A DNA stretch of 64,000 bases from positions 248,001 through 312,000 of the forward strand of contig NZ_QLMA01000003.1 in NCBI RefSeq assembly GCF_003259435.1. The letters run 5' to 3'. The notes below the pieces were generated by a model that saw only the letters and a list, made by a program, of their open reading frames with translations, was not told the origin of the DNA and searched no databases. Source of the stretch: Chitinophaga dinghuensis. Lineage in GTDB: Bacteria; Bacteroidota; Bacteroidia; Chitinophagales; Chitinophagaceae. A program made the translations under genes and the position numbers. Of this stretch, positions 1 to 9,337 are shown piece by piece. The stretch's first letter is position 1; the number at the start of each line of letters is the position of its first letter.

Positions 1-444
1 ATTGCTACAGAAGTAGTGCCTGGTATAACGAGTGCGATCGCGGTACCGGGAATGAATCAGATTCCCGTTACCGCCAGAAATGTAAGTGAAGGTTTCTGGG
101 TAATAACCGGAAATACAAAGTCGGGCAGCCTTTCCCGCGATTTACAACATGCGGTAGCTGCTAATACAACCGTGGTTATCCTCATGGGAATGGGCAAATT
201 GCAGGAAATAGCAGGCATCTACGAAGCCAGCGGTAAAGGAGATACGCCTGCTGCGATCATCCAGAATGGAACTTTGCCTAACCAGCAGATAGGAGTAGGT
301 AATGCCGCAGACTTGGCAAAAATTGCTGAAACTCATCAGTTACATAACCCTGCGATTATTGTGATAGGTGAAGTGGTGCGCTTCCATGAAGCGTTCCAGG
401 CGCTGCAATCCAGGGTAGCAGAAGGACTTAAAATCGCTGTATAA
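1..444 (+). CDS. cobA: Uroporphyrinogen-III C-methyltransferase (SUMT), 3' part
   Basis: The gene enters from outside the window; the frame is open from base 1 (IATEVVPGITSA...), so the GTG at 16 is an internal valine and 147 residues are visible. SUMT methylates uroporphyrinogen III at C2 and C7 with SAM to give precorrin-2, the branch point to siroheme and cobalamin. The VVPGITSA motif, the TGN segment, 'VVILMGMGKL' and the closing 'PAIIVIGEVV' are typical of the C-terminal half of the tetrapyrrole methylase fold. Its stop codon overlaps the start of the next gene by one base (TAATG), so the two are translationally coupled siroheme genes. The N-terminal SAM-binding half lies outside the window and cannot be judged. 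Confidence 0.93.
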   Translation: MATEVVPGITSAIAVPGMNQIPVTARNVSEGFWVITGNTKSGSLSRDLQHAVAANTTVVILMGMGKLQEIAGIYEASGKGDTPAAIIQNGTLPNQQIGVGNAADLAKIAETHQLHNPAIIVIGEVVRFHEAFQALQSRVAEGLKIAV

Positions 445-1037
445 TGGAAGAAAATCAGTTGTTTCCCGTATTCTTTAAGTTACATCGCCTGCACGTATTG
501 GTGGTTGGTGGCGGTAATGTAGGAATGGAAAAGGTAAATGCCATGCTGCAAAACTGCCCGGAAGCAACGATTACGGTGGTGTCGCTTTCATTTTTGCCGG
601 AACTGGAAGGGCTGGCAAAGAGTTATGCCAATGTGACCCTGATTCATAAAGCCTTTTCCTGCGGAGATCTGCTGGGAAAAGACCTGGTGATCGCAGCCAC
701 GAATAACAGGGAACTAAACCAATGTGTCTGGGAGAAAGCGAAAGGTAGCAAAGTGCTGATTAATGTGGCTGATACGCCCGAATTATGTGATTTCTACCTG
801 GGATCGGTGGTACAGAAAGGGAATCTGAAGATTGCCATTTCCACAAATGGTAAATCGCCAACAGTGGCCAAGCGGCTCAAACAGGTGCTGCAAGAAGCCC
901 TGCCAGACAGCCTGGATGACGTCTTACAAAAATTACATATTATACGAGATAAACTAAAAGGAGATTTTGCGGCGAAAGTGAAAAAGCTGAATAACATCAC
1001 AGATGTACTGGTGAACCCAGATACAAAAGAACTGTGA
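444..1037 (+). CDS. Precorrin-2 dehydrogenase / sirohydrochlorin ferrochelatase (Met8p/CysG N-terminal type)
   Basis: 197 residues. The enzyme oxidises precorrin-2 with NAD+ to sirohydrochlorin and, in bifunctional relatives, inserts Fe2+ to make siroheme for sulfite and nitrite reductases. Visible are the N-terminal 'FPVFFKLHRLHVLVVGGG' with a Rossmann GGGNVG (about residues 22-27), a mid-protein 'VIAATNNRELN' stretch and 'AISTNGKSPTVAKRLK' (the family's STxGxSP motif). The length fits a stand-alone Met8p-type protein rather than a full CysG fusion, and the methylase is the preceding gene. Its TGA (1035-1037) directly abuts the stop codon of the convergent DUF488 gene. Confidence 0.9.
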   Translation: MEENQLFPVFFKLHRLHVLVVGGGNVGMEKVNAMLQNCPEATITVVSLSFLPELEGLAKSYANVTLIHKAFSCGDLLGKDLVIAATNNRELNQCVWEKAKGSKVLINVADTPELCDFYLGSVVQKGNLKIAISTNGKSPTVAKRLKQVLQEALPDSLDDVLQKLHIIRDKLKGDFAAKVKKLNNITDVLVNPDTKEL

Positions 1038-1385
1038 TCAATGTTTTTCTGAAAGCACTTCCAGCAGTACTACCGCCTGATTATGTTGTTCATCGTGTGC
1101 GCCATATAATAAAGTTACCCGGTGATGTGCCGCTTTTTTTCGGATTTCCTCCAATAAACCGGCATGTTCCTTTAGCTCTTTTTCATACCGTTGTTTGAAT
1201 TCCGTATAGCGCTCCGGATCATGATTGAACCATTTTCTGAGTTCATCCGTGGGCGCTATATCTTTGAGCCACTCGTCCAGATGGGCCTTTTCTCTGGAAA
1301 GGCCCCGTGGCCACAAACGGTCTACCAGTATGCGATAGCCGTCTTTCTCCTCATACTCCTCATATACTCTTTTGATCTGTATCAT
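1038..1385 (-). CDS. DUF488 family protein (YeaO-like)
   Basis: 115 residues. Recognised from the opening 'IQIKRVYEEYEEKDGYRIL', then 'VDRLWPRGLSREKAHLDEW' and 'LRKWFNHDPERYTEFKQRY', the hallmark stretches of the small YeaO-type DUF488 proteins. The family has no well-established biochemical role, so none is assigned. No signal peptide or membrane segment is visible, so a cytosolic protein is expected. The gene is convergent with the siroheme gene, with no base between the two stop codons, and is divergent from the HD hydrolase 59 bp away. Confidence 0.85.
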   Translation of the reverse strand: MIQIKRVYEEYEEKDGYRILVDRLWPRGLSREKAHLDEWLKDIAPTDELRKWFNHDPERYTEFKQRYEKELKEHAGLLEEIRKKAAHHRVTLLYGAHDEQHNQAVVLLEVLSEKH

Positions 1386-1444
1386 ATTTTCATAACGACT
1401 ATCTCCAACAAAATGTTGTTGCCTGAAATCCTATCTTTACGATT

Positions 1445-2125
1445 ATGGAATACAGACAGGACATTATCAATCTGACAGTAAATTATGTAAAGGAAACCCT
1501 GGCGGACGCAGAAGGCGGCCATGACTGGTGGCATATCTACAGGGTATGGCAGCAGGCGCGGAAGTTGGCTGCATCAGAAAAGGTGGACATGATGGTGGTG
1601 GAGTTGGGAGCGCTTTTGCATGATATTGCCGACTCTAAATTTAACGGTGGCGATGAGGAAATAGGACCTGCTAAAGCGGTGGCCTTCATGCAGCACCAAG
1701 GTTTACCAGCAGACGTGATTCAGCATGTAGAGAATATAGTAAGATATATTTCCTTCAAAGGCGGTCATAATGAAAATGGATTTTATTCGCTGGAACTGGG
1801 TGTGGTGCAGGATGCAGACAGACTGGATGCTATCGGTGCTATCGGTATTGCGCGGGCTTTTAATTATGGCGGGTTTAAAAACAGGGCGATTTATGATCCG
1901 AATATTTCACCTGTTATGAGTAGGAGTAAAGAAGATTATAAGCATAATACTGCGCCTACTATCAATCATTTCTATGAAAAGTTACTGTTGTTGCGCGATA
2001 GGATGAATACCGAAACGGGGAAGAGACTGGCGGAGCAGCGGCATCAATTTATGGAACAGTATCTGCAGCAGTTTTATGCCGAATGGGAAGGAATGTCGGG
2101 AGATGAAAGTCGCTCAGATTTATAA
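1445..2125 (+). CDS. HD domain phosphohydrolase (YedJ-like)
   Basis: 226 residues. A metal-dependent HD-superfamily phosphohydrolase; the substrate cannot be told from sequence. The metal-binding set is visible: H26 and H30 in 'GGHDWWHIYRV', H59-D60 in 'LGALLHDIADSKF', and a distal Asp in 'VVQDADRLDAIGAIGIARA', the usual signature of YedJ/YpgQ-like nucleotide or phosphate-ester hydrolases. The ATG at 1445 gives a normal N-terminus. A weak -7-like TATCTTTA at 1432-1439 lies only 5 bp upstream, which would make the transcript almost leaderless. A strong hairpin (2218-2255) follows and is shared with the convergent thioesterase. Confidence 0.85.
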   Translation: MEYRQDIINLTVNYVKETLADAEGGHDWWHIYRVWQQARKLAASEKVDMMVVELGALLHDIADSKFNGGDEEIGPAKAVAFMQHQGLPADVIQHVENIVRYISFKGGHNENGFYSLELGVVQDADRLDAIGAIGIARAFNYGGFKNRAIYDPNISPVMSRSKEDYKHNTAPTINHFYEKLLLLRDRMNTETGKRLAEQRHQFMEQYLQQFYAEWEGMSGDESRSDL

Positions 2126-2217
2126 TAGTAAACAGTATTCGGCTGGCGATTATACTTAGGCATCTGCTCCCGCGCGAAGCGCGGAACTACTCGCTCCAAT
2201 CTTCGCTGATAAATAAT

Positions 2218-2255
2218 AGAAGAACGGACCATCGATATCGACGGTCCGTTCTTCT
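2218..2255. terminator. Bidirectional hairpin between convergent HD hydrolase and thioesterase genes
   Basis: A 13-bp perfect stem (2218-2230 with 2243-2255) around a loop that is itself nearly self-complementary (TCGATATCGA). It sits between two convergent genes. T-tracts are weak on both sides, so bidirectional termination is inferred from position and stem strength. Confidence 0.7.
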
Positions 2256-2271
2256 ATTATAAGTAATATCC

Positions 2272-2790
2272 TTATATGTTAAAGAGAGCTTTCAGTTCGT
2301 CCGCATCTTCCGGTTTCATTTTACCACCGAGGATGAGTCTGAGCTGTCTGCGGCGCAGGGCGCCATCATATAATCTTTTTTCTTCCTCTGTGTCTACAGT
2401 GATAGGAGGAACGGGTCTGGAGTTACCGTTAGGGTCCAGCGCTACAAAAGTCATGAAAGCTTCATTTGATTTATAGCGGTATTGCTGTACGGGATCTTCG
2501 CCCCATACGCGCATATGTACTTCCATAGAAGTATTGAATGCCCGGCTCACTTTCGCTTCAATGTGTACCACATTGCCCAGTTTGATGGGATTTTCGAAAG
2601 AGATATTATCTACCGAGGCGGTAACCACGGGAGCAGAGCAATGTTTCATGCAGGAAAGCGCAGCGGCAATATCCATCCAGTACATCAGTCGGCCTCCCAT
2701 CAGATTACCAAAAGTATTGGTATCGTTTGGCAGCACCAGTTCTGTCATCTGAATCAGGGAGTCCTGCGCTCTTTTAGGCGTTAAAGTCAT
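2272..2790 (-). CDS. Acyl-CoA thioesterase (hotdog fold)
   Basis: 172 residues. A cytosolic hotdog thioesterase of the YciA/BACH type that hydrolyses acyl-CoA to free fatty acid and CoA. The signature is 'NDTNTFGNLMGGRLMYWMD' (about residues 21-39), the N-x-x-G-x-x-x-G-G-x-L-(x)5-D pattern holding the catalytic Asn and Asp, followed by 'ASVDNISFENPIKLGNVV'. The charged C-terminal tail after about residue 125 is typical of single-hotdog bacterial members. A Bacteroidota -7 box lies 20 bp upstream on the minus strand (2810-2817). Confidence 0.88.
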   Translation of the reverse strand: MTLTPKRAQDSLIQMTELVLPNDTNTFGNLMGGRLMYWMDIAAALSCMKHCSAPVVTASVDNISFENPIKLGNVVHIEAKVSRAFNTSMEVHMRVWGEDPVQQYRYKSNEAFMTFVALDPNGNSRPVPPITVDTEEEKRLYDGALRRRQLRLILGGKMKPEDADELKALFNI

Positions 2791-2809
2791 CTTTTATGTA
2801 TTTCGGACG

Positions 2810-2817
2810 CAAATTTA
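2810..2817 (-). promoter_or_regulatory. -7 element of the acyl-CoA thioesterase gene
   Basis: Minus strand reads TAAATTTG, an exact match to TAnnTTTG, 20 bp before the start codon. No TTTG -33 element was found at the usual spacing. Confidence 0.5.
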
Positions 2818-3099
2818 CGATATATGATTGATAGCGGTGTTGCATTAAAAAGAATAGTATTTTGTTTGTGGGGGCAATTTGAAATTTGTCTATCGTAAGA
2901 TGATAAACAGTTATCATATTCCAATGTTTTTGGGAGATTTTTTGAATGATACGTGATTGCAGTGCGTATAATTTTTGTGAATTTCAAAATCTGGCGGAAT
3001 CCGCTGCCAGCAGGGGTTGACAGGGGCCGATTCCGGGGGATTTTTTTGCCCTGGAATTGTCAAATCCATATAAATACTTGGGTGCGAAGCAAATTTTTG
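2818..3099. other. AT-rich intergenic region with a GC-rich inverted-repeat island upstream of pyrG
   Basis: Part of the 418-bp gap between the thioesterase and pyrG. No credible gene is seen. An imperfect hairpin lies at 2991-3010, and TTGACA (3017-3022) pairs with TGTCAA (3058-3063), enclosing a GGGGC/GCCC pairing. These lie upstream of the proposed pyrG -7 box, so they would be DNA-level elements or part of a transcript from farther upstream. Confidence 0.35.
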
Positions 3100-3107
3100 T
3101 AACTTTG
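3077..3107 (+). promoter_or_regulatory. pyrG promoter
   Basis: TAACTTTG at 3100-3107 matches the -7 consensus exactly. CTTG at 3077-3080 (three of four matches to TTTG) is 19 bp upstream, the usual spacing. The predicted transcript has a leader of roughly 95 nt before the ATG at 3209. Confidence 0.65.
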
Positions 3108-3112
3108 CATGA

Positions 3113-4858
<1,746 letters not shown>

Positions 4859-4944
4859 ATTGCTGTTGATATATTATTTTATATAATATAAATATCATTG
4901 GGGCTGACTAGTCATATTATAAACGAAGCACCCTACGTTTTCAC

Positions 4945-4973
4945 GTCGTTGCCGCCCATCAGGCGGCAACGAC
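4945..4973 (+). terminator. GC-rich hairpin 3' of pyrG
   Basis: A 12-bp perfect stem (4945-4956 with 4962-4973) and 5-nt loop. There is no T-tract because a second hairpin starts at the very next base, so it may be an RNA-stabilising or pausing structure rather than a terminator on its own. Confidence 0.55.
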
Positions 4974-5027
4974 TATAAAGAGAGGATCTGGTCAAAACCA
5001 CAGTTTCGACCAGATCCTCTCTTTATA
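4974..5027 (+). terminator. Second hairpin 3' of pyrG
   Basis: A 20-bp perfect stem (4974-4993 with 5008-5027) with a 14-nt loop, directly abutting the previous hairpin. It lies between pyrG and the yidC promoter, both on the plus strand, and is the likely pyrG terminator. Confidence 0.7.
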
Positions 5028-5110
5028 AAATGACTTTTAGCTTCGCTCCCTTTCCTTTTAACAATTCTTTAATAAACAATCGTCAAAAAAAGAGGGCGTA
5101 GAACGTAACC

Positions 5111-5144
5111 TTTGGTGGCTTTGCCAGAAAAAGGATTACCTTTG
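5111..5144 (+). promoter_or_regulatory. yidC promoter
   Basis: TACCTTTG at 5137-5144 is an exact -7 match, with TTTG at 5111-5114 upstream (22-bp gap, slightly long). The ATG is 24 bp after the -7 box. Confidence 0.6.
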
Positions 5145-5168
5145 CTGCCTAAATTTTAATTGCATTTC

Positions 5169-7007
5169 ATGGATAGAAATTCGGTTATTGGCTTTTTATT
5201 AATGGGTTTGTTGTTGGTAGGATATATATTCTACAATAACAAACAGGCACAAAATGCTGCGCATGAAAAAGCCATACAAGATTCCATCGCCAATGTGAAC
5301 AAGCCTAAGACCGTACCTGTAGATACAGTTGCGTCTCTGGCTGGTACTCAGCTCGATTCAGCCCATCAGGCACAGATTTCCGGAGAATATGGCGTATTCG
5401 CAGCAGCAGCTGTGGGTACTGAACAAACCAGCGTTCTGGAAAATGATGTAGTAAAAATTACCTTCTCTAATAAAGGTGGTCAGCCAGCTTCCGTGCAACT
5501 GAAAAAGTTCAAAACACACGAAGGCCAGCCGCTGATGCTCACTAACAACTCCTTTAACCGTTTATCAGTAGAAGTTCCTGCCAGTCCAACCAAATCGCTG
5601 CCATCTGCAGATCTGTTCTTCGCAGCATCTCAGCCACAGCAATCCGGCGACCAGCAGTCTATTTCCTATCGTCTGAACGCTGCCGGCGGCGCTTACCTCG
5701 AGTTTACCTACTCCCTGAAACCAGGTAGCTATGTGGTAGACTATAACATACACGCTGTTGGCTTCAATAACATCCTCCCAGGTAACCAGAAAACCATCGC
5801 CCTGCAATGGAATTCCCAGGAAGATAAACAAGAGCAGGACATGCAGAACGAACGCCTGAACAACCAGGTGCACTGGATGACCAACAAAGAAAAACACGAC
5901 TACTTCACCCTGCAGCGTACACCACACGAAAAACTGGATAACGAACTGAAATGGATCAGTGTTAAACAACAGTTCTTTAACACTACCTTCATCGCTAAGA
6001 AAACAGATTTCGCCAGCGCAGATATCAATACCAAAGTACCTGAAAGCGCGAACATCGTAGGCCAGACTTACACTACTTTGCAGATCCCTTACGACCGCTC
6101 TGCCGATTTCAATTTCCCTATTGAAATCTACTACGGTCCTAACCACTATAAAACACTGAAATCATTCGATCTCGGCATGGAAAAAATCATTCCGCTGGGC
6201 TCAGGTATCTTTGCTTTCGTGAAATATGTGAACAAATGGCTCATCATTCCTGTGTTTAACTTCCTCAGCGGATTTATTCACAACTATGGTCTGATCATCA
6301 TTCTGCTCACCATCTTCATCCGCCTCCTCATCGCTCCATTTACTTACCAGAGCTATGTTTCCCAGGCGAAAATGAAAGTGCTGAAACCAGAAATCGAAGA
6401 ACTGAAGAAGAAATATGGTGATGATCAACAGACTTTCGGCGTAGAACAAATGAAACTCTTCAAGAGCGCAGGTGTAAACCCGCTCGGTGGATGTTTACCA
6501 ATGTTGCTGCAGTTACCTATTCTGGTAGCCATGTATAGCTTCTTCCCATCCAGCATTGAGCTGCGTCAGGAAAGCTTCCTCTGGGCAACCGACTTGTCTA
6601 CCTACGATTCTATCGCTCACCTGCCATTCAATATTCCATTCTATGGCGATCACGTGAGTCTCTTCACCCTGCTGATGACTGTTACCAGCTTCATGCTCGC
6701 GTTCTACAACCGCGGTATGGCCGACCAGAGCAATCCTGCTATGAAGTATATGCCTTACATCATGCCTATCATGTTCCTGGGTATCTTCAACAGAACAGCA
6801 GCAGCGTTGACATTCTACTACTTCCTGTCTAACTTAGTATCTATCATTCTGCAATTTGTTATTCAGAAATTTGTAATCAACGAGGCGAAAATCCACGCAC
6901 AAATTCAGGAAAACAAAAAGAAACCAGTGAACAAGTCTAAATGGCAAGGCAAACTGGAAGAGATGCAGAAGCGCCAGCAGGAAATGCAGCAACGCAACAA
7001 AAAGTAA
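5169..7007 (+). CDS. yidC: Membrane protein insertase YidC
   Basis: 612 residues, the long form with a large periplasmic domain. It inserts and folds inner-membrane proteins, alone or with SecYEG. Residues 6-24 form the first membrane helix. A periplasmic beta-rich domain follows to about 345. The conserved C-terminal five-helix insertase core (about 350-590) includes 'IFIRLLIAPFTYQSY', holding the groove Arg (about 384), and 'GVNPLGGCLPMLLQLPILV'. A strongly basic, Gln-rich tail follows, as in ribosome-binding tails of the family. The ATG at 5169 is preferred over a TTG nine bases upstream because it begins directly with the signal-anchor. Confidence 0.97.
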   Translation: MDRNSVIGFLLMGLLLVGYIFYNNKQAQNAAHEKAIQDSIANVNKPKTVPVDTVASLAGTQLDSAHQAQISGEYGVFAAAAVGTEQTSVLENDVVKITFSNKGGQPASVQLKKFKTHEGQPLMLTNNSFNRLSVEVPASPTKSLPSADLFFAASQPQQSGDQQSISYRLNAAGGAYLEFTYSLKPGSYVVDYNIHAVGFNNILPGNQKTIALQWNSQEDKQEQDMQNERLNNQVHWMTNKEKHDYFTLQRTPHEKLDNELKWISVKQQFFNTTFIAKKTDFASADINTKVPESANIVGQTYTTLQIPYDRSADFNFPIEIYYGPNHYKTLKSFDLGMEKIIPLGSGIFAFVKYVNKWLIIPVFNFLSGFIHNYGLIIILLTIFIRLLIAPFTYQSYVSQAKMKVLKPEIEELKKKYGDDQQTFGVEQMKLFKSAGVNPLGGCLPMLLQLPILVAMYSFFPSSIELRQESFLWATDLSTYDSIAHLPFNIPFYGDHVSLFTLLMTVTSFMLAFYNRGMADQSNPAMKYMPYIMPIMFLGIFNRTAAALTFYYFLSNLVSIILQFVIQKFVINEAKIHAQIQENKKKPVNKSKWQGKLEEMQKRQQEMQQRNKK

Positions 7008-7039
7008 TAGCATCTGAACAATTCAGTCATAAATTTTAG

Positions 7040-7077
7040 CAGAAGGCTTCCTTTGGGGAAGCCTTCTGTCGTTTATT
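7040..7077 (+). terminator. yidC terminator
   Basis: A 12-bp perfect stem (7040-7051 with 7057-7068), 5-nt loop and T-rich tail (TCGTTTATT). It lies between yidC and the M28 peptidase gene. Confidence 0.85.
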
Positions 7078-7111
7078 AATATACTTGCAGGATAACCAAG
7101 GATTTAGTGCA

Positions 7112-8041
7112 ATGAAAAAGGTGTTATTTACCGGATTATGTACAGTAGCTTTATTTATCGGGGCACAGGCACAGGATACCATTCCTTCCGCCTCCAGGAT
7201 TCAGCGGACAGTGAACTACCTGGCCTCCGATAAGCTGAAAGGCAGAGGAACAGCAGAAAAAGGCGGTGTGAAAGCCAGTCGCTGGGTAGCGAAAGCGTTT
7301 CGCAAACTCGGTCTCCAACCATTAGTGGATGGCAGCTATTTCCAGGATTTTACATTTGACCGTAACAGTCACAAAGACATTCCAAGTCGCAATGTAATTG
7401 CCTTCCTGGATAACGGCGCCGCACGTACGATTGTCATCGGCGCGCATTACGATCACCTGGGAAGAGCGGGGCTTTTCGATGGTAAATATCCTGTAGGACA
7501 AATTCACAATGGCGCAGATGATAATGCTTCCGGCATAGCTGGATTGCTGGAATTAGCCCGTTATTATACAAAGAATAACACCAAAGAACCGTTTAACTTC
7601 CTCTTTATTGCATTTGGTGGAGAAGAGCTGGGCTTACAGGGTTCAAAGTATTATACCAATCATCCGGTGATGCCTTTGGATAAAATGCATTTCATGCTGA
7701 ATATGGATATGATTGGCCGTTATAATCCGGAGCGCGGGATAGGTATAGGCGGTTTTGGTTCTGCTAAAGAATGGCCGGAGGTATTCAAGGGCATACAGCA
7801 GGATGGTATTAAATTCTTTACAGATGCCGCTGGAAAAGGCGCGTCTGACCATCATAACTTTTATATGCATCAGGTGCCGGTATTATTCTTCCACACGGGA
7901 GGGCATGATGATTACCATAAGCCAACAGATGATGCCCATAAATTACAGGCAGCAGCAGAAGAGAAGATTATTAAACTTGAAATACAGTTGATTAACCGGG
8001 CGATGACATTCCCCGAGTTACATTATACAGAAGTAAAATAA
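7112..8041 (+). CDS. Exported M28 family zinc aminopeptidase
   Basis: 309 residues. Residues 1-20 are a signal peptide ending AQA before Q21, so the enzyme acts in the periplasm or outside. M28 enzymes are two-zinc aminopeptidases. The ligand set is visible: H112 in 'GAHYDHLG', D136 in 'HNGADDNASG', the catalytic E171 and E172 in 'FGGEELGLQGS', D199 in 'LNMDMIGR', and a C-terminal His in 'VLFFHTGGHDDYHKP'. The ATG at 7112 starts the signal peptide. The preceding yidC terminator implies its own promoter, but no clear -7 box was found. A hairpin follows the gene. Confidence 0.93.
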   Translation: MKKVLFTGLCTVALFIGAQAQDTIPSASRIQRTVNYLASDKLKGRGTAEKGGVKASRWVAKAFRKLGLQPLVDGSYFQDFTFDRNSHKDIPSRNVIAFLDNGAARTIVIGAHYDHLGRAGLFDGKYPVGQIHNGADDNASGIAGLLELARYYTKNNTKEPFNFLFIAFGGEELGLQGSKYYTNHPVMPLDKMHFMLNMDMIGRYNPERGIGIGGFGSAKEWPEVFKGIQQDGIKFFTDAAGKGASDHHNFYMHQVPVLFFHTGGHDDYHKPTDDAHKLQAAAEEKIIKLEIQLINRAMTFPELHYTEVK

Positions 8042-8051
8042 GCATGATATG

Positions 8052-8085
8052 GTGCTACCGTCTGACCGGCGGTGGCACTTCTTTT
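8052..8085 (+). terminator. Terminator of the M28 peptidase gene
   Basis: A 9-bp stem with one G-T pair (8052-8060 with 8070-8078), followed by TTCTTTT. The convergent sprT-like gene ends at 8088. Confidence 0.75.
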
Positions 8086-8087
8086 AG

Positions 8088-8711
8088 TTATTCGGTCACC
8101 AATTCCACTTCGTATACAGGACTAAAAAGGTATAATCGTTTAGAGGCAACTTCCTCACAACGATAGCGTTTCCTGATTTTCTCTCCTTTTTTGAATATTC
8201 TGCCGTCTTTTGTTTTGAAGTGCTGATGTAAGGGCAGTTGCTCCACAAAGTAATGGTTATCTTTTTTACGATCGTATCTGCTGAGTACGCGCAGCAGGTC
8301 TTCGTCTGCACAGGAGCTGGCAGCAGGATTGAGCATACTTTGTCTCACCGCCAGTTCTACATCCGGTGGCAGGTAATTTTTACCAACAAATCCGCTGAGG
8401 ATATTGGTAAATTCCGCTTTCCACTCTTTTCCATGGGCGGCCACACGGTTATTGTACTTATTGAAAGTGGTCAGATGTGCCAGTTCATGCAGGAGGGTAA
8501 TGAGAAAGGAATACTTATTCAGCGATCCGTTGATGCTGATGCGATGGCCTTTCCCTGTTCCATCCGGGTGGCGATAATCTCCGAGGATACTCTTTCTTTC
8601 ACGGGTAATGGTGAGATGTACCTTAAAAATTCGGATAAATTCCATTACCGGTTCGAAGGTACCATCCGGCAGATAAGCCGCTAAGGCATGTAATGGCGCC
8701 TCCTGTTTCAT
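8088..8711 (-). CDS. SprT-like zinc metalloprotease domain protein
   Basis: 207 residues. The zincin motif is clear: 'LLHELAHLTTF' with HELAH at 75-79 and a further candidate ligand in 'AAHGKEW' (H93), the SprT/Spartan arrangement. A C-terminal basic zinc-ribbon-like part is expected in the family, but only single cysteines are seen here ('RYRCEEVASKR'), so no ribbon is claimed. The physiological role of bacterial SprT proteins is poorly known. It is the last gene of a minus-strand run, starting one base after the stop of the AtpI-like gene. Confidence 0.88.
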   Translation of the reverse strand: MKQEAPLHALAAYLPDGTFEPVMEFIRIFKVHLTITRERKSILGDYRHPDGTGKGHRISINGSLNKYSFLITLLHELAHLTTFNKYNNRVAAHGKEWKAEFTNILSGFVGKNYLPPDVELAVRQSMLNPAASSCADEDLLRVLSRYDRKKDNHYFVEQLPLHQHFKTKDGRIFKKGEKIRKRYRCEEVASKRLYLFSPVYEVELVTE

Positions 8712-9098
8712 TTACTTCTTCTTTCGGATATAATTAAACAAGCTAAGTGTTTCGAAAATGGTATAAACGAGGTAGAGAGACAGCAGGATAAAGATGGTTG
8801 CTTTACTGACATTAGGTCTGTAAGTGAGTACATAGGCGATAATACCTACCACACAGATCATCAGTTTGCTGAGTGTGGAACCATAAACGGCTCTGACAAA
8901 AGCGTTGTTGTTAGCGGTTTGAAGGCCTTTACGGCTCATTCTGTAGGAGAACAGAGAAACCAGCGCCAGGACCAGGTTGCCGATAAGCAGCACATAGAAG
9001 TGTGCGCTGATATCCATCAACCTGGGTTTGCACGCCATTAAAATTCCATTTAAAATGCCGAATACGGCAAATAGTCGAATAAAAAATCTATCGCTCAT
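8712..9098 (-). CDS. Four-helix membrane protein, AtpI-like candidate
   Basis: 128 residues with about four hydrophobic helices (roughly 8-24, 35-50, 75-92, 100-120) and a basic C-terminus. No motif fixes a function. Its start overlaps the stop of the AtpZ-like gene by one base (TTA/CAT at 9096-9100). In many Bacteroidota a small membrane protein at this position, between atpZ and atpB, is treated as an ATP-synthase-associated protein; that is the basis of the tentative call. No other ATP synthase subunit gene follows here. Confidence 0.5.
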   Translation of the reverse strand: MSDRFFIRLFAVFGILNGILMACKPRLMDISAHFYVLLIGNLVLALVSLFSYRMSRKGLQTANNNAFVRAVYGSTLSKLMICVVGIIAYVLTYRPNVSKATIFILLSLYLVYTIFETLSLFNYIRKKK

Positions 9099-9337
9099 TA
9101 CCTGCGGGTGTCTTTAATAATTTGCCACAAAATTATGGCTAAACCGAGTAAAGAAAAAATGACAAGAAAAACAGGAAAACGCCAGCCAATTTTTTGGTCT
9201 AGCTTATAACCTGCAAATACTGCCAATCCAAGCGTTGTCATCATCTGAAACGCAAGACCCGCATAGCGCATGACCGAACTAGCCTTGTTATCAGGCTTGT
9301 GGTTGTTCGGCTTCTTTTTTGGCGACTGACTTTCCAT
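9098..9337 (-). CDS. AtpZ/AtpI family protein
   Basis: 79 residues. After a basic, Asn-rich N-terminus comes 'MRYAGLAFQMMTTLGLAVF' and 'GYKLDQKIGW', the diagnostic AtpZ/F0F1-ATPase-associated hairpin with two membrane helices and the G-x-x-L/I-D motif between them. AtpZ-type proteins are linked to assembly or ion supply of the F1Fo synthase. The start at 9337 overlaps the end of the bactofilin gene by 47 bp; a shorter start at 9271 (MRYAGL) is possible. The frame stays open further upstream, but that part has no family similarity. Confidence 0.75.
   Translation of the reverse strand: MESQSPKKKPNNHKPDNKASSVMRYAGLAFQMMTTLGLAVFAGYKLDQKIGWRFPVFLVIFSLLGLAIILWQIIKDTRR

Noticed and set aside
2165..2195. 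Small GC-rich hairpin (CCGCGC-GAA-GCGCGG) considered as a REP-like repeat
   Set aside because: Only one copy is seen in this window, so a repeat family cannot be supported.
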